64,000 nt of DNA from Mucilaginibacter limnophilus. Its GTDB lineage: Bacteria; Bacteroidota; Bacteroidia; Sphingobacteriales; Sphingobacteriaceae. The stretch is from assembly GCF_004005815.1 (NCBI RefSeq), contig NZ_SACK01000010.1, forward strand, positions 1-64,000. Reading direction: 5' to 3'. Shown here piece by piece: positions 44,836 through 53,456 of the stretch (within the stretch, counting starts at the first letter, position 1; every line of letters starts with the position of its first letter). A model generated the notes under the pieces. It saw only the letters and a list, made by a program, of their open reading frames with translations. It was not told the DNA's origin and searched no databases. Both the position numbers and the translations under genes were made by a program.

Positions 44836-45477
44836 TTATGCATTGGCTACAAACGGAGCTTGCTTTAAATAAACGTTGCCTTCAAATTCTTTTTTTATAA
44901 AATTACCAAGGTCAGCTGCGCTGATAGACATACCCGGGCAATCGTACAGGTGTACGGCAATTTCTCCTTGTTCATCCGTCTCGCGGATAACAGGCACACG
45001 CAATAACGTCCAGTTAAGGTTACTTGCGGCAAGTAACTCATACTCCTTCTGCTTACTTTCAAATATGGCGGGATAATTAGCCTTAACCCATTGCGATAGC
45101 TGCCTGTTATATTCGCTTTTATTATCGCCGGGCACATCGATACTTAATCCTGTAACCGCGATGTATCTATTGATATGTAGTTCGTCCATAACAGCAATAA
45201 TGTTTTCAGCGGCTTTAGCAAAAACAGGGTCAGTTTCGTTTTTAGGCTGCCCTAACATACTTACAACAGCATTGCAACCCGTAAATAATTGCCGCAAAGT
45301 TTCCGGGTTTCTTACATCGCCTTTAATTATTTGCACTAACGCATGGTTTGCATATTTCGAAGCAGATTGGTGTACAAGTAATTTTAAATGGTATCTTTTA
45401 GTTAAAAGTTGTTTTACAACATATTTCCCGGCTTTGCCGGTGCCGCCAATAACGGCAATAGTTTTATAACTTTGCAT
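44836..45477 (-). CDS. NAD(P)-binding Rossmann-fold protein (NmrA/SDR-like)
   Basis: A 213-residue atypical short-chain dehydrogenase-like protein with the nucleotide motif AVIGGTGKAGKYVVKQLL at the N-terminus, then KGDVRNPETLRQLFTGCNAVVSMLG and RYIAVTGLSID, as in NAD(P)H-binding proteins related to flavin reductase and NmrA regulators. The Tyr-x-x-x-Lys catalytic pair of classical SDRs is not obvious. Substrate unknown; a single gene. Confidence 0.8.
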   Translation of the reverse strand: MQSYKTIAVIGGTGKAGKYVVKQLLTKRYHLKLLVHQSASKYANHALVQIIKGDVRNPETLRQLFTGCNAVVSMLGQPKNETDPVFAKAAENIIAVMDELHINRYIAVTGLSIDVPGDNKSEYNRQLSQWVKANYPAIFESKQKEYELLAASNLNWTLLRVPVIRETDEQGEIAVHLYDCPGMSISAADLGNFIKKEFEGNVYLKQAPFVANA

Positions 45478-45654
45478 TTGATGTCTTTATAAAAAAAAAA
45501 TAAGGATTATGAGCGCAAGGTGCGCACAAAGAGCAACCACAGTTTTTACTATGGAAGCGTTGAAGGGAATATTTACAAAGACAGTAAGATGTTGTAAAGG
45601 TAAAACGGATTCAGGAAACATGCAAATCAATGTTTCATTGTGCCTTATATCAAT

Positions 45655-45662
45655 TACATTTG
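45655..45662 (+). promoter_or_regulatory. -7 promoter box TACATTTG for the VOC gene
   Basis: Full consensus 21 bases before the ATG at 45684, which supports that start over an earlier in-frame ATG at 45630 that would lie upstream of the promoter. Confidence 0.55.
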
Positions 45663-45683
45663 TTAAAACACTCTTTACAACTT

Positions 45684-46052
45684 ATGGCAAGTAAAATTAC
45701 AGGTTTCGGCGGTTTCTTTTTCAGATCAAAAGACAGCAAGGCATTAGCTAAATGGTATGAAGATCATTTTGGCATCAACTCTATGCAAAGCGGAACAGTA
45801 TGGCGGCAGCAGGAAGGAACCACCGTATTTGCGCCTTTTAAACATGACACAACATATTTTGGTCGCCCGGAACAACAGTTTATGCTGAACTTCAGGGTTA
45901 CAGATCTTGATGCACTGCTTGAAGAGTTAAAAGCGGCAGGCGTAAAAATTGACGAAAGCCGCCATAACGACGAGATTGGTAAGTTTGCCTGGGTATACGA
46001 TCCGGAAGATAACAAAATTGAACTTTGGGAACCAACTGAGGAGACGAAGTAG
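45684..46052 (+). CDS. VOC (glyoxalase/bleomycin resistance) family protein
   Basis: A 122-residue cytoplasmic protein of the vicinal oxygen chelate fold with paired beta-alpha-beta-beta-beta units: GGFFFRSKDSKALAKWYEDHFGI opens the first and MLNFRVTDLDALLEELKAAGVKI the second, ending in the typical AWVYDPEDNKIELWEP. Glu in IELWEP is a usual metal ligand. It could be a glyoxalase, dioxygenase or antibiotic-binding protein; the exact role is unknown. The upstream promoter box fixes the start. Confidence 0.85.
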   Translation: MASKITGFGGFFFRSKDSKALAKWYEDHFGINSMQSGTVWRQQEGTTVFAPFKHDTTYFGRPEQQFMLNFRVTDLDALLEELKAAGVKIDESRHNDEIGKFAWVYDPEDNKIELWEPTEETK

Positions 46053-46072
46053 TATTAGCCTCGCCTTTCCAT

Positions 46073-46161
46073 GTCATATCGAACGCAGTGAGATATCTTT
46101 ATTATATAGTATGCATCATGCATAGCGCAGAAGATTTCTCCTCGTTCCTCGTAGAAATGAG
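46073..46161. repeat. Dispersed palindrome, family B (copy 3)
   Basis: GTCATATCGA...GAGATATCTT at the left and AGAAGATTTCTCC...GTAGAAATGAG at the right. It ends 4 bases before the stop of the convergent 74-residue gene. Confidence 0.65.
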
Positions 46162-46165
46162 TCTT

Positions 46166-46390
46166 TCAATCCCACACAATATACCACCTGCCCTCATCAT
46201 TACGGGCATAGCTGAGCCCGTCGGTCATTTCATAAACATCACGCCCTTGTTTTTGATGATAATAATTACGCTTTTCGTACACACGTATGCCATTATTTTC
46301 GCGCGTTAAATAAACCATCAGCGCGTTCAGCGTTGGCGATACATCTTCCAGTCGCTGATACTCTCCTTCTTTTACAAATGCCGAACTCAT
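46166..46390 (-). CDS. Hypothetical 74-residue protein
   Basis: A small soluble protein from ATG 46390 (MSSAFVKEGEYQRLEDVSPT) ending in GRWYIVWD. Features are an acidic N-terminal half and a basic aromatic middle (IRVYEKRNYYHQKQGRDVYEM). It has no signal peptide or known domain I can name; the phrasing and codon use are like its neighbours, so it is likely real. A longer frame starting at 46450 adds Cys-rich residues without support. Confidence 0.6.
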   Translation of the reverse strand: MSSAFVKEGEYQRLEDVSPTLNALMVYLTRENNGIRVYEKRNYYHQKQGRDVYEMTDGLSYARNDEGRWYIVWD

Positions 46391-46525
46391 AACTAAATAA
46401 CTTGTGTAATTGCGAATTTGTTCACATTGTACGCATAAAAGTTGTAACAATACGTTATAACTGGCGTCAGAGCGGGTGAATTAGTGCGATTACGTTAATT
46501 AACATTACAGACACTTTTAAATTTT

Positions 46526-46533
46526 TACTTTTG
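46526..46533 (+). promoter_or_regulatory. -7 promoter box TACTTTTG for the TonB receptor gene
   Basis: Full consensus ending 6 bases before the ATG at 46540, so the mRNA may begin at the start codon (leaderless). Confidence 0.55.
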
Positions 46534-46539
46534 CTGCCG

Positions 46540-48870
46540 ATGCAAAAAAGACATTTCTACCCTCTCCTGTTACTATTATCACTGTTTATTTCATCAGCTT
46601 TTGCGCAAAACCGATACACGGTAAGCGGCACCATACGTGACGCCGCCAGCGGTGAAACGCTTATAGGCGCTACCGTTCGCATACAAGGTGCAGGTGGACA
46701 ATCGGCCGGGGCGGCCAACGCTTACGGTTTTTATTCGCTTACAAATACCGCCGGCGATTATACGGTGACTGTTAGCTTCACAGGCTATCAAACATACACC
46801 AAAAACATTACCCTAAACGGTGATATTAAACTGAACATTGAACTGCAAGGCGGCAGCGAGTTGCAGGAAGTGGTGATTACCGCTACCGACCGTAAAGACG
46901 AAAATGTGCGCAGTCCGCAAATGGGTTTGGATAAGCTGAACATGAAGGATCTGGACAACATACCCGTAATCTTTGGTGAGAAAGATGTTCTGAAGACCAT
47001 CCAACTTTTACCGGGGGTAAAATCAGGCGGCGAAGGCACCACAGGTTTCTTTGTTCGCGGAGGCGCTGCCGATCAAAACCTGATACTGCTTGACGAGGCT
47101 GTGGTATATAATTCATCGCACCTGCTTGGCTTCTTCAGTACATTCAATGCTGATGCTATTAAGGATGTCGGCTTATATAAAGGCGGTATGCCCGCGCAAT
47201 ATGGCGGACGTTTATCGTCGGTTTTAGATGTAAAAATGCAGGATGGCAACAACAAAGAATTTGGTGTTGAAGGCGGTATCGGCCTTATCGCGTCACGGAT
47301 AAAGGTTGAAGGCCCGATAGTGAAAAACCGCGGATCGTTTATGCTAAGCGCAAGGCGTACTTATATCGACCTTCTGCTGCAAGCCTCGCCAGACAGCGCT
47401 ATTAAAGGCAACACGCTTAATTTTTATGATATCAATGCCAAGGCAAATTATAAGTTTGACGATAAAAATACCATTTACCTGTCGGGATATTTTGGCCGGG
47501 ACAACATCGGCATCAAAAATCTTTTTGCTAACGACTGGGGTAATACCACACTTACCGTGCGCCTGAATCATGTGTTTAATAACCGCTTGTTCTCGAACAC
47601 GTCATTCATATTCAATAAATACAATTATAGCATTAGCCTGCTTGACGAGGACAACAATGTAACCGCCACTTCGCTGATACGTGATTTTAACCTAAAGGAA
47701 GACCTGCAATACTTCAGCGACAAGCATACTGTACGTTTTGGCGCGCAGGCTACGCATCACCGCATAGCACCGTCAGACATTACTACTGACGGTAAATCGA
47801 GCTTTAACCCATTAAGCATTGATAACCGCTACGGGCTTGAAATTGCGGCTTATATATCTGACGAATGGAAGGTAACCGACAGGTTGAGCTTTTTATACGG
47901 CCTGCGGATGAGCGGCTTCTCACTTTTAGGACCTGGAACATTCAATACTTATGATGCCGACGGCGAGGTTACTTCATCAAAAAACTACAGAAGCGGGCAG
48001 TTTGTAAAAAGTTATTTCTACCCCGAGCCACGTTTTTCGGCAAGCTATAATCTAAATGACGAGAACTCAATTAAGGCATCGTATAACCGCAATACCCAAA
48101 ACATACACATCCTCACAAACGCCAATACCAGCTCACCTACCGACCAGTATGTGATGAGCAGCAACAATATAAAGCCTGAAATTGCCGACCAGGTAGCCGC
48201 TGGCTACTTCAAAAATGCCGACAACAACACATTTGAGTTTTCGGCAGAGCTGTATTACAAATGGATGCAGAACCAGATAGACTATAAAAACGGGGCGCAG
48301 CTTATCGCCAATGCCAATGTTGAATCGGAACTGTTGTATGGCAAAGGCCGTGCTTATGGCTTGGAACTTTATGCCAAGAAAACCAAAGGCAGGCTTACCG
48401 GCTGGATTAGCTATACGCTGTCAAAAACCGAGCGTCAGTTTGACGGCATTAACAATGGCAGTTATTACCCTGCCCGGCAAGACCGTACGCACGACCTTGC
48501 GCTGGTAGGAATATTTAACCTGAACAAACGCTGGTCGTTATCCGCAAATTATATTTACAATACCGGTAACGCGGTTACTTATCCCGCAGGTAAATATAAT
48601 GTGGGCGGGCTAACCACCTACTATTATACCGACCGTAACGCCAACCGGATGCCGCATACCGAAAGGCTGGATATTAGCGCTACCATAAAGGCAAAGGAGA
48701 CCAAGAAGTTTAAGTCGAGCTGGTCTATAAGCATATATAACGCGCTTAACCGCAAAAATCCGTACGCCATACAGTTCAGGGATAAAGAGAACGACCCAAC
48801 CCGTACTGAGGCTGTACAGATAGCCTTATTCGGCATAATACCTTCAGTTACCTGGAATTTTAGTTTTTAA
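46540..48870 (+). CDS. TonB-dependent receptor with carboxypeptidase-like N-domain
   Basis: A 776-residue outer-membrane receptor. After a signal peptide (ending SSAFAQ) comes a CarboxypepD_reg-like domain (about residues 24-110: VSGTIRDAASGETLIGATV), then a plug domain (about 120-215, with VLKTIQLLPGVKSGGEGT and FFVRGGAADQNLILLDEAVVYN split over residues) and a 22-strand-type barrel ending in a C-terminal Phe (TWNFSF). It is followed after 4 bases by a DUF4249 lipoprotein, a frequent Bacteroidota pair of unknown cargo, not a SusC/SusD pair. The ATG at 46540 is used, not the TTG before it. Confidence 0.9.
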   Translation: MQKRHFYPLLLLLSLFISSAFAQNRYTVSGTIRDAASGETLIGATVRIQGAGGQSAGAANAYGFYSLTNTAGDYTVTVSFTGYQTYTKNITLNGDIKLNIELQGGSELQEVVITATDRKDENVRSPQMGLDKLNMKDLDNIPVIFGEKDVLKTIQLLPGVKSGGEGTTGFFVRGGAADQNLILLDEAVVYNSSHLLGFFSTFNADAIKDVGLYKGGMPAQYGGRLSSVLDVKMQDGNNKEFGVEGGIGLIASRIKVEGPIVKNRGSFMLSARRTYIDLLLQASPDSAIKGNTLNFYDINAKANYKFDDKNTIYLSGYFGRDNIGIKNLFANDWGNTTLTVRLNHVFNNRLFSNTSFIFNKYNYSISLLDEDNNVTATSLIRDFNLKEDLQYFSDKHTVRFGAQATHHRIAPSDITTDGKSSFNPLSIDNRYGLEIAAYISDEWKVTDRLSFLYGLRMSGFSLLGPGTFNTYDADGEVTSSKNYRSGQFVKSYFYPEPRFSASYNLNDENSIKASYNRNTQNIHILTNANTSSPTDQYVMSSNNIKPEIADQVAAGYFKNADNNTFEFSAELYYKWMQNQIDYKNGAQLIANANVESELLYGKGRAYGLELYAKKTKGRLTGWISYTLSKTERQFDGINNGSYYPARQDRTHDLALVGIFNLNKRWSLSANYIYNTGNAVTYPAGKYNVGGLTTYYYTDRNANRMPHTERLDISATIKAKETKKFKSSWSISIYNALNRKNPYAIQFRDKENDPTRTEAVQIALFGIIPSVTWNFSF

Positions 48871-48874
48871 TGCA

Positions 48875-49684
48875 ATGTTGAAGAGAATTACATATTTAAG
48901 TTTAGCCGCTGCAGGATCATTTTTCTTTTCATCCTGCGAGAAAGTGATTGATGTGGATATTAAAGAATCTCCAAGCCAGCTGGTTATTGAAGGTAATATC
49001 AGGGATGGGGACACAGACGGTATGATCAAAGTTACCCGCTCGGTATCCTATACCGACCCGAACTCGTACCCTGCCGTTACCGATGCTGAAATTATCGTTA
49101 CTGATAAGGCAGGCTTTACCTGGCATCCGCAGCAGCGTGATGTACCGGGCGAATATTATTTCAGGATAGAGGGGCATCCGGGAGAAACCTACACCATGAA
49201 TGTTAAAGTTGATGGTAAGGAATATATCGCCAAATCAACCATGCCGCAGCCTGTGCAACTCGATTCGATTGGTATAACTTTGCTCACTTTCGGCAATGAA
49301 GAGCGCAAGGTGGTAGCTGCCTATTTTAAAGATCCCAAAGGCGTACAAAACCAATACCGTTACCAGCTGTATGTAAATGGCAAGCTTACTAAACGGGTGT
49401 ATGCCAATGACGACCGCCTGACGGATGGTAACGACATAAAAGAACAGCTTTTTTACCAGGATGATGAGGATAACGAGGAAATAAATGAAGGTGACGTTGT
49501 ACAGGTGCAGATGCAGTGTATCGACAGGCCTGTATTTAAATATTGGCTAACCCTTGCCGATCAAAGCCAGAACGGTCCCGGTGGCGGCGTTACGCCCGGA
49601 AATCCACCATCAAACATAAGTGGCGGCGCATTAGGCTATTTTAGCGCACACACGCTCAGAATGGAAAGCCTTACAGTAAAATAG
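48875..49684 (+). CDS. DUF4249 lipoprotein, partner of the TonB receptor
   Basis: A 269-residue lipoprotein (lipobox FFSSC, lipid Cys at 21) with the DUF4249 start EKVIDVDIKESPSQLVIEGNI and Ig-like strands such as GMIKVTRSVSYTD and GETYTMNVKVDGKEY. It is shorter than many family members but the frame is intact. It starts 4 bases after the receptor stop, so the two are translated from one message, and it probably sits on the receptor at the cell surface. The ligand is unknown. A strong terminator follows. Confidence 0.87.
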   Translation: MLKRITYLSLAAAGSFFFSSCEKVIDVDIKESPSQLVIEGNIRDGDTDGMIKVTRSVSYTDPNSYPAVTDAEIIVTDKAGFTWHPQQRDVPGEYYFRIEGHPGETYTMNVKVDGKEYIAKSTMPQPVQLDSIGITLLTFGNEERKVVAAYFKDPKGVQNQYRYQLYVNGKLTKRVYANDDRLTDGNDIKEQLFYQDDEDNEEINEGDVVQVQMQCIDRPVFKYWLTLADQSQNGPGGGVTPGNPPSNISGGALGYFSAHTLRMESLTVK

Positions 49685-49709
49685 TCTTTTATTGAACACA
49701 TAAAATAAA

Positions 49710-49736
49710 AAAGTCCCGGCAAATTGCCGGGACTTT
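49710..49736. terminator. Terminator between the DUF4249 and cold-shock genes
   Basis: AAAGTCCCGGCAA pairs with TTGCCGGGACTTT around one base, with A-rich and T-rich flanks usable for both convergent genes. Confidence 0.85.
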
Positions 49737-49758
49737 GTACGTTTAATGGTATATTATA

Positions 49759-49950
49759 TTATAATACTTTAACCTTTACCGCGTTAGGGCCTTTTCTGCC
49801 GCTTTCCACTTCAAACTCTACTGAGTCGTTTTCGCGGATCTCGTCGATCAAGCCTGTTGAATGTACAAACACGTCCTGGCCACCGTTTGATGGAGTGATA
49901 AAACCAAAACCTTTTGTTACATTGAAAAATTTAACTGTTCCTTGTTGCAT
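49759..49950 (-). CDS. Cold-shock domain protein
   Basis: A 63-residue CspA-type RNA chaperone with the nucleic-acid-binding motifs KGFGFI (RNP1) and DVFVHST (RNP2) and the start MQQGTVKFFNVTKGFGF. It binds single-stranded RNA or DNA and loosens secondary structure. The ATG at 49950 gives the exact family start; a longer frame adds 15 leader residues. A -7 box about 50 bases upstream implies a 5' untranslated leader of some 45 bases. Confidence 0.93.
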   Translation of the reverse strand: MQQGTVKFFNVTKGFGFITPSNGGQDVFVHSTGLIDEIRENDSVEFEVESGRKGPNAVKVKVL

Positions 49951-50000
49951 GTTATTATTTATTAAAGGCGGCAAGGTAGGTATAATAATCCGCAAACAGG

Positions 50001-50008
50001 CAAATTTA
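50001..50008 (-). promoter_or_regulatory. -7-like promoter box TAAATTTG for the cold-shock gene
   Basis: CAAATTTA on the plus strand reads TAAATTTG on the minus strand, 50 bases before the start codon. Confidence 0.45.
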
Positions 50009-50048
50009 TTTTTTACCTGTTCGGTATCCGGTTAAATTTACCCGGTAA

Positions 50049-51263
50049 TTACTCAGAATATACGCTTTGTACATCATCGCGCAGGTTGTAGCTTGATGCC
50101 ATTACCTCGCCGTAAGCACCTGCGGTACGCACAGCTATCAGGTCGCCGCGAAACGATTGCGGCAGCTCTACATCCTTACGGAAGCAGTCGGTACTCTCGC
50201 ATATAGGGCCTACAACGTCGTATTTGGTGATTTGAGATTTGAGATCTGAGATTTGAGAACCCACATCCAAACTTTCGGACTTTCCGACTTCCGGACTTTC
50301 CGACTGTCTGCTTAAATTCTCTATCTGGTGATACGCCTGGTACAGCATTGGGCGGATAAGCTCTGTCATGCCGGCATCCAATATCAGGAAATTCTTTTTC
50401 AGTCCGTTTTTTACATACAGCACCCTTGAAATAAGCGATGCCGATTGCGCTACCAGCACACGCCCCAATTCAAAGTGCACCTCCTGACCGGGTTTAACCT
50501 GCAAAAAGTCTTTAAACACCTTAAAGTAACTGTCAAAGTCGGCTATGTTGTTGGTATCAGGATTGTAATAGTCTACGCCAAAGCCCCCGCCTGCGTTGAT
50601 CACTTTTACTTTAAAACCACGCTCTTCAAACCAAAGCTGCATTTCATTTATGCGTATGCAAAGGCTTTTAAAAACTTCCATATCGGTTATTTGCGAACCC
50701 ACATGAAAGTGTATGCCAACAAATTGCAGATTGGCACTTTTGCGCAACGTTTCGGCAACATCATTCAGCTGCCAGGTATTTATACCGAACTTATTTTCGT
50801 CTAAACCGGTAGTGATGTAATGATGGGTATGCGCATCAACATTCGGGTTGATACGGATGGCTACACGGGCTGTTTTGTTTTTTGCAGCCGCCAGTTCATT
50901 GATCACCTCCAGTTCCTGCACCGATTCCACATTGAAACAGAAAATATCAGCGTCGAGCGCAGCGTTTATTTCCTTGTCCGACTTTCCTACACCGGCGAAA
51001 ACTACCTTACCTTTATCGAAACCATATTTTACGGCGGCCAGTACCTCGTTACCACTTACACAATCGGCGCCAAAGCCGTAGCTCTGTATACCCTGCAACA
51101 CCTTTGGATTAAAGTTCGCCTTCATGGCATAATGCACGTGAAAGCCATATTTTGACGATGCTTCACGACATGCCTCAAGCGTTTGACGCAGCAAGTCGAG
51201 GTTATAGTAATAGAATGGTGTTTCTAACTGCTGAAATTTTGATATGGTATTGTTATTGAACAT
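50049..51263 (-). CDS. lysA: Diaminopimelate decarboxylase with a repeat-derived insert
   Basis: LysA removes CO2 from meso-diaminopimelate to give lysine. The 404-residue PLP enzyme has K48 in HVHYAMKANFN, HVGSQITD, the GGGFG phosphate loop and the catalytic Cys in GPICESTDCF. Just before that motif, residues about 319-346 (RQSESPEVGKSESLDVGSQI then SDLKSQITK) are not family sequence; they are encoded by two short dispersed repeats. The frame stays open and all catalytic residues are kept. It follows lysC on the same strand, with a large palindrome between. Confidence 0.92.
   Translation of the reverse strand: MFNNNTISKFQQLETPFYYYNLDLLRQTLEACREASSKYGFHVHYAMKANFNPKVLQGIQSYGFGADCVSGNEVLAAVKYGFDKGKVVFAGVGKSDKEINAALDADIFCFNVESVQELEVINELAAAKNKTARVAIRINPNVDAHTHHYITTGLDENKFGINTWQLNDVAETLRKSANLQFVGIHFHVGSQITDMEVFKSLCIRINEMQLWFEERGFKVKVINAGGGFGVDYYNPDTNNIADFDSYFKVFKDFLQVKPGQEVHFELGRVLVAQSASLISRVLYVKNGLKKNFLILDAGMTELIRPMLYQAYHQIENLSRQSESPEVGKSESLDVGSQISDLKSQITKYDVVGPICESTDCFRKDVELPQSFRGDLIAVRTAGAYGEVMASSYNLRDDVQSVYSE
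50228..50310 (-). repeat. Two dispersed repeats inside lysA
   Basis: On the minus strand, a CGGAAAGTCCGGAAGTCGG-type repeat (about 50270-50307) is followed by TCTCAAATCTCAGATCTC (about 50233-50257). The second matches the 5' end of ispD in sequence and reading frame. Confidence 0.75.
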
Positions 51264-51288
51264 TGTGGCAATAGATATTTATTAATTA

Positions 51289-51371
51289 CGTCATTGCGAG
51301 GAACGAAGCAATCTCTAAACTTTTTATGCAGATTTGCATATTTAGAGATTGCTTCGTTCCTCGCAATGACG
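51289..51371. repeat. Perfect-arm palindrome between lysC and lysA
   Basis: CGTCATTGCGAGGAACGAAG...CTCTAAA at the left and TTTAGAGATTG...CGCAATGACG at the right form 31-base arms without a mismatch around a 20-base centre. It sits in the 143-base gap between two lysine-pathway genes and would fold in their joint transcript. Confidence 0.85.
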
Positions 51372-51406
51372 TGGTAGTGTGTCCCTAACGGAAAATTATA
51401 TCACCC

Positions 51407-52717
51407 TCAAAACAACCTGCTGTGCAAACTTCTCAGCGCTTCAGTTTTGTACTCAGTTTTCACCAGCAGCGACAAGTTGTTGTTGCTTCCGCCATATGAT
51501 ATCATCCTCACCGGAATATGTTTTACCGCTTCGAGTACACGGGCGGCATAACCATGCTGATCGGCGCTGAAATCACCTACCACACACACAATAGTATGGT
51601 TGCTTTCAATTTCAACTGAACCAAAGGTATTCAGTTCATTTTTAATATCATCAATATAAGTTGTATCGTCGATTGTTAATGATACCGCTACTTCCGAAGT
51701 AGTAATCATATCAATAGAGGTTTTAAAACGCTCGAAAACCTCAAATACCCTGCGCAGGAAACCATAAGCCAGCAGCATACGGCTCGACTGTATCTTTATA
51801 GCTGTGATATCGTCTTTAGCGGCGATAGATTTTATCTTGTTCTTCTCGCTGTCATTAGTGATAAGCGTGCCCTTTGCCTGCGGGTCCATTGTATTTAACA
51901 ATCGTACCGGTATCTTATATTTTTGTGCGGGGAACACGCTTTGCGGGTGCAATATTTTGGCGCCAAAGTAAGCCAGCTCGGCAGCTTCGTCAAACGATAA
52001 TTGCGCTATAGGCTGCGTACCTTTTACAATACGTGGGTCATTATTGTGCATGCCATCGATATCAGTCCATATCTGCACCTCTTCGCTACGGATGCCCGCA
52101 CCTATTAATGAAGCGGTATAGTCGCTTCCTCCACGGCGCAGGTTGTCTATCTCGCCAAAGCTGTTACGACATATGTAGCCTTGTGTGATGAACAGGTTGT
52201 TGTCAGGATGTTTTTCCAATAGCGGCGTAAGATGCGAGGTAATGTGATCAACCACCGGCTCGTTATCCTCATCTATTTTCATAAAGTCTAAAGCAGGCAG
52301 CAGTACCGATGGTACGCCAATCTCCTTCAAATAAACATGATATAGTGTGGTTGATAACAACTCTCCTTGTGCAAGAATGATCTTTTCTTCAACGTTGGTG
52401 AACAAATCGTTAGCCAGGCCGCTAAGCAGGTTAAAATGATAGTCGATCACTTCTTTACCTTGTGATAAAAATTCGGGCTTGGCAAACAGTTCCTTTATGA
52501 ACACCTCGTACTTATCCTTAAGCGCGGTAACTAAACCTGTGGCCTTGGCCTTATCGCCTGCAAGGTAAGCCTGAGATATCTCTACTAAACTGTTGGTAGT
52601 GCCCGATACTGCAGACAGCACTACAATTTGCCTTTGCGACGCATCAATGATATCAAGCAGCTTTTTCATACGCTCGGGGCTGCCTACTGATGTTCCGCCG
52701 AATTTTAAAACTTTCAT
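51407..52717 (-). CDS. lysC: Aspartate kinase
   Basis: Phosphorylates aspartate, the first step to lysine, diaminopimelate, threonine and methionine. The 436-residue monofunctional enzyme starts with KFGGTSVGSPERM; further motifs are RGGSDYTASLIGAGI and the WTDIDGMHNNDPRIV segment. The C-terminal ACT domains (from about residue 300, with AIKIQSSRMLLAYGFL and VCVVGDF) suggest feedback control, probably by lysine or threonine. It is upstream of lysA on the same strand. Confidence 0.93.
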   Translation of the reverse strand: MKVLKFGGTSVGSPERMKKLLDIIDASQRQIVVLSAVSGTTNSLVEISQAYLAGDKAKATGLVTALKDKYEVFIKELFAKPEFLSQGKEVIDYHFNLLSGLANDLFTNVEEKIILAQGELLSTTLYHVYLKEIGVPSVLLPALDFMKIDEDNEPVVDHITSHLTPLLEKHPDNNLFITQGYICRNSFGEIDNLRRGGSDYTASLIGAGIRSEEVQIWTDIDGMHNNDPRIVKGTQPIAQLSFDEAAELAYFGAKILHPQSVFPAQKYKIPVRLLNTMDPQAKGTLITNDSEKNKIKSIAAKDDITAIKIQSSRMLLAYGFLRRVFEVFERFKTSIDMITTSEVAVSLTIDDTTYIDDIKNELNTFGSVEIESNHTIVCVVGDFSADQHGYAARVLEAVKHIPVRMISYGGSNNNLSLLVKTEYKTEALRSLHSRLF

Positions 52718-52925
52718 TTATCCTCTGTTTAACTACAATATTGATATACTTTCTCAATATTTTTTGCGGCGCTAAAAATAGGATTTTTAGCCAGTTATAG
52801 CTACGTATGGTCAAATTTTATTTTATATGTTAAGCATGACTATTATTATAATTTGTTATCGTCCAAACCGAACCACTATCAAATTTTTTCATATTTTTAA
52901 GCACTAATTAAACTGAACTTTTCAC

Positions 52926-53429
52926 ATGAAAAAAATTCTACTCCTGGCATGCACCGTCATCGTTTTATGTCTACAGGCTTGTATTAGCGCAAACATTCAA
53001 TCCAATAAGCAAGCTACGTACACACGTCAGCCCAAAAAAGTTTACTTTATAGTAAACGCCGGTAGCGAGTCAAAAAAATTTACCGCAAATTTTATCAACA
53101 GCCTTCAAAAAGCTTTAATGGCAAAAGGAATCGAAAACAACGGACATCAGTATGATCCGCTTTCGCTTGATAGTAATGAAGATATTGAGAAAAGAATTAA
53201 TGGTTATGATCCCGAAGCGCTTTTAATTATAAAACAAACACGTGTTACAATGATGAACGGTGGCGCAGGAGCCGGTGTATTTGAGGTTGGACTGGTTGAT
53301 AAGGAGACAAAAAAACAAGTTTGGAAAGGCGTTTTAGATGTTACAGGCCCCTTTACAATGCCTGAAACTGCGTCAAAGGCAGTTAAAACACTTATGCAAA
53401 AAATGCAACAAGACAAACTAGTTATATAA
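52926..53429 (+). CDS. Hypothetical lipoprotein, first of a tandem pair
   Basis: A 167-residue lipoprotein (lipobox CLQAC, lipid Cys at 19). The body contains SNKQATYTRQPKKVYFIVNAGSES near the start and YDPLSLDSNEDIEKRINGYDPEALLIIKQTRV in the middle, ending with VWKGVLDVTGPF. The next gene repeats this pattern, so they are paralogues. A mixed alpha/beta fold is likely but I do not recognise a family. It lies 27 bases before its paralogue, probably in one transcript with a shared terminator. Confidence 0.7.
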   Translation: MKKILLLACTVIVLCLQACISANIQSNKQATYTRQPKKVYFIVNAGSESKKFTANFINSLQKALMAKGIENNGHQYDPLSLDSNEDIEKRINGYDPEALLIIKQTRVTMMNGGAGAGVFEVGLVDKETKKQVWKGVLDVTGPFTMPETASKAVKTLMQKMQQDKLVI

Positions 53430-53456
53430 GTTTACAAATTTCATCAAATAACTGAT

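Noticed and set aside
49724..50035. 103-residue plus-strand frame
   Set aside because: It is antisense to the cold-shock gene and includes the terminator.
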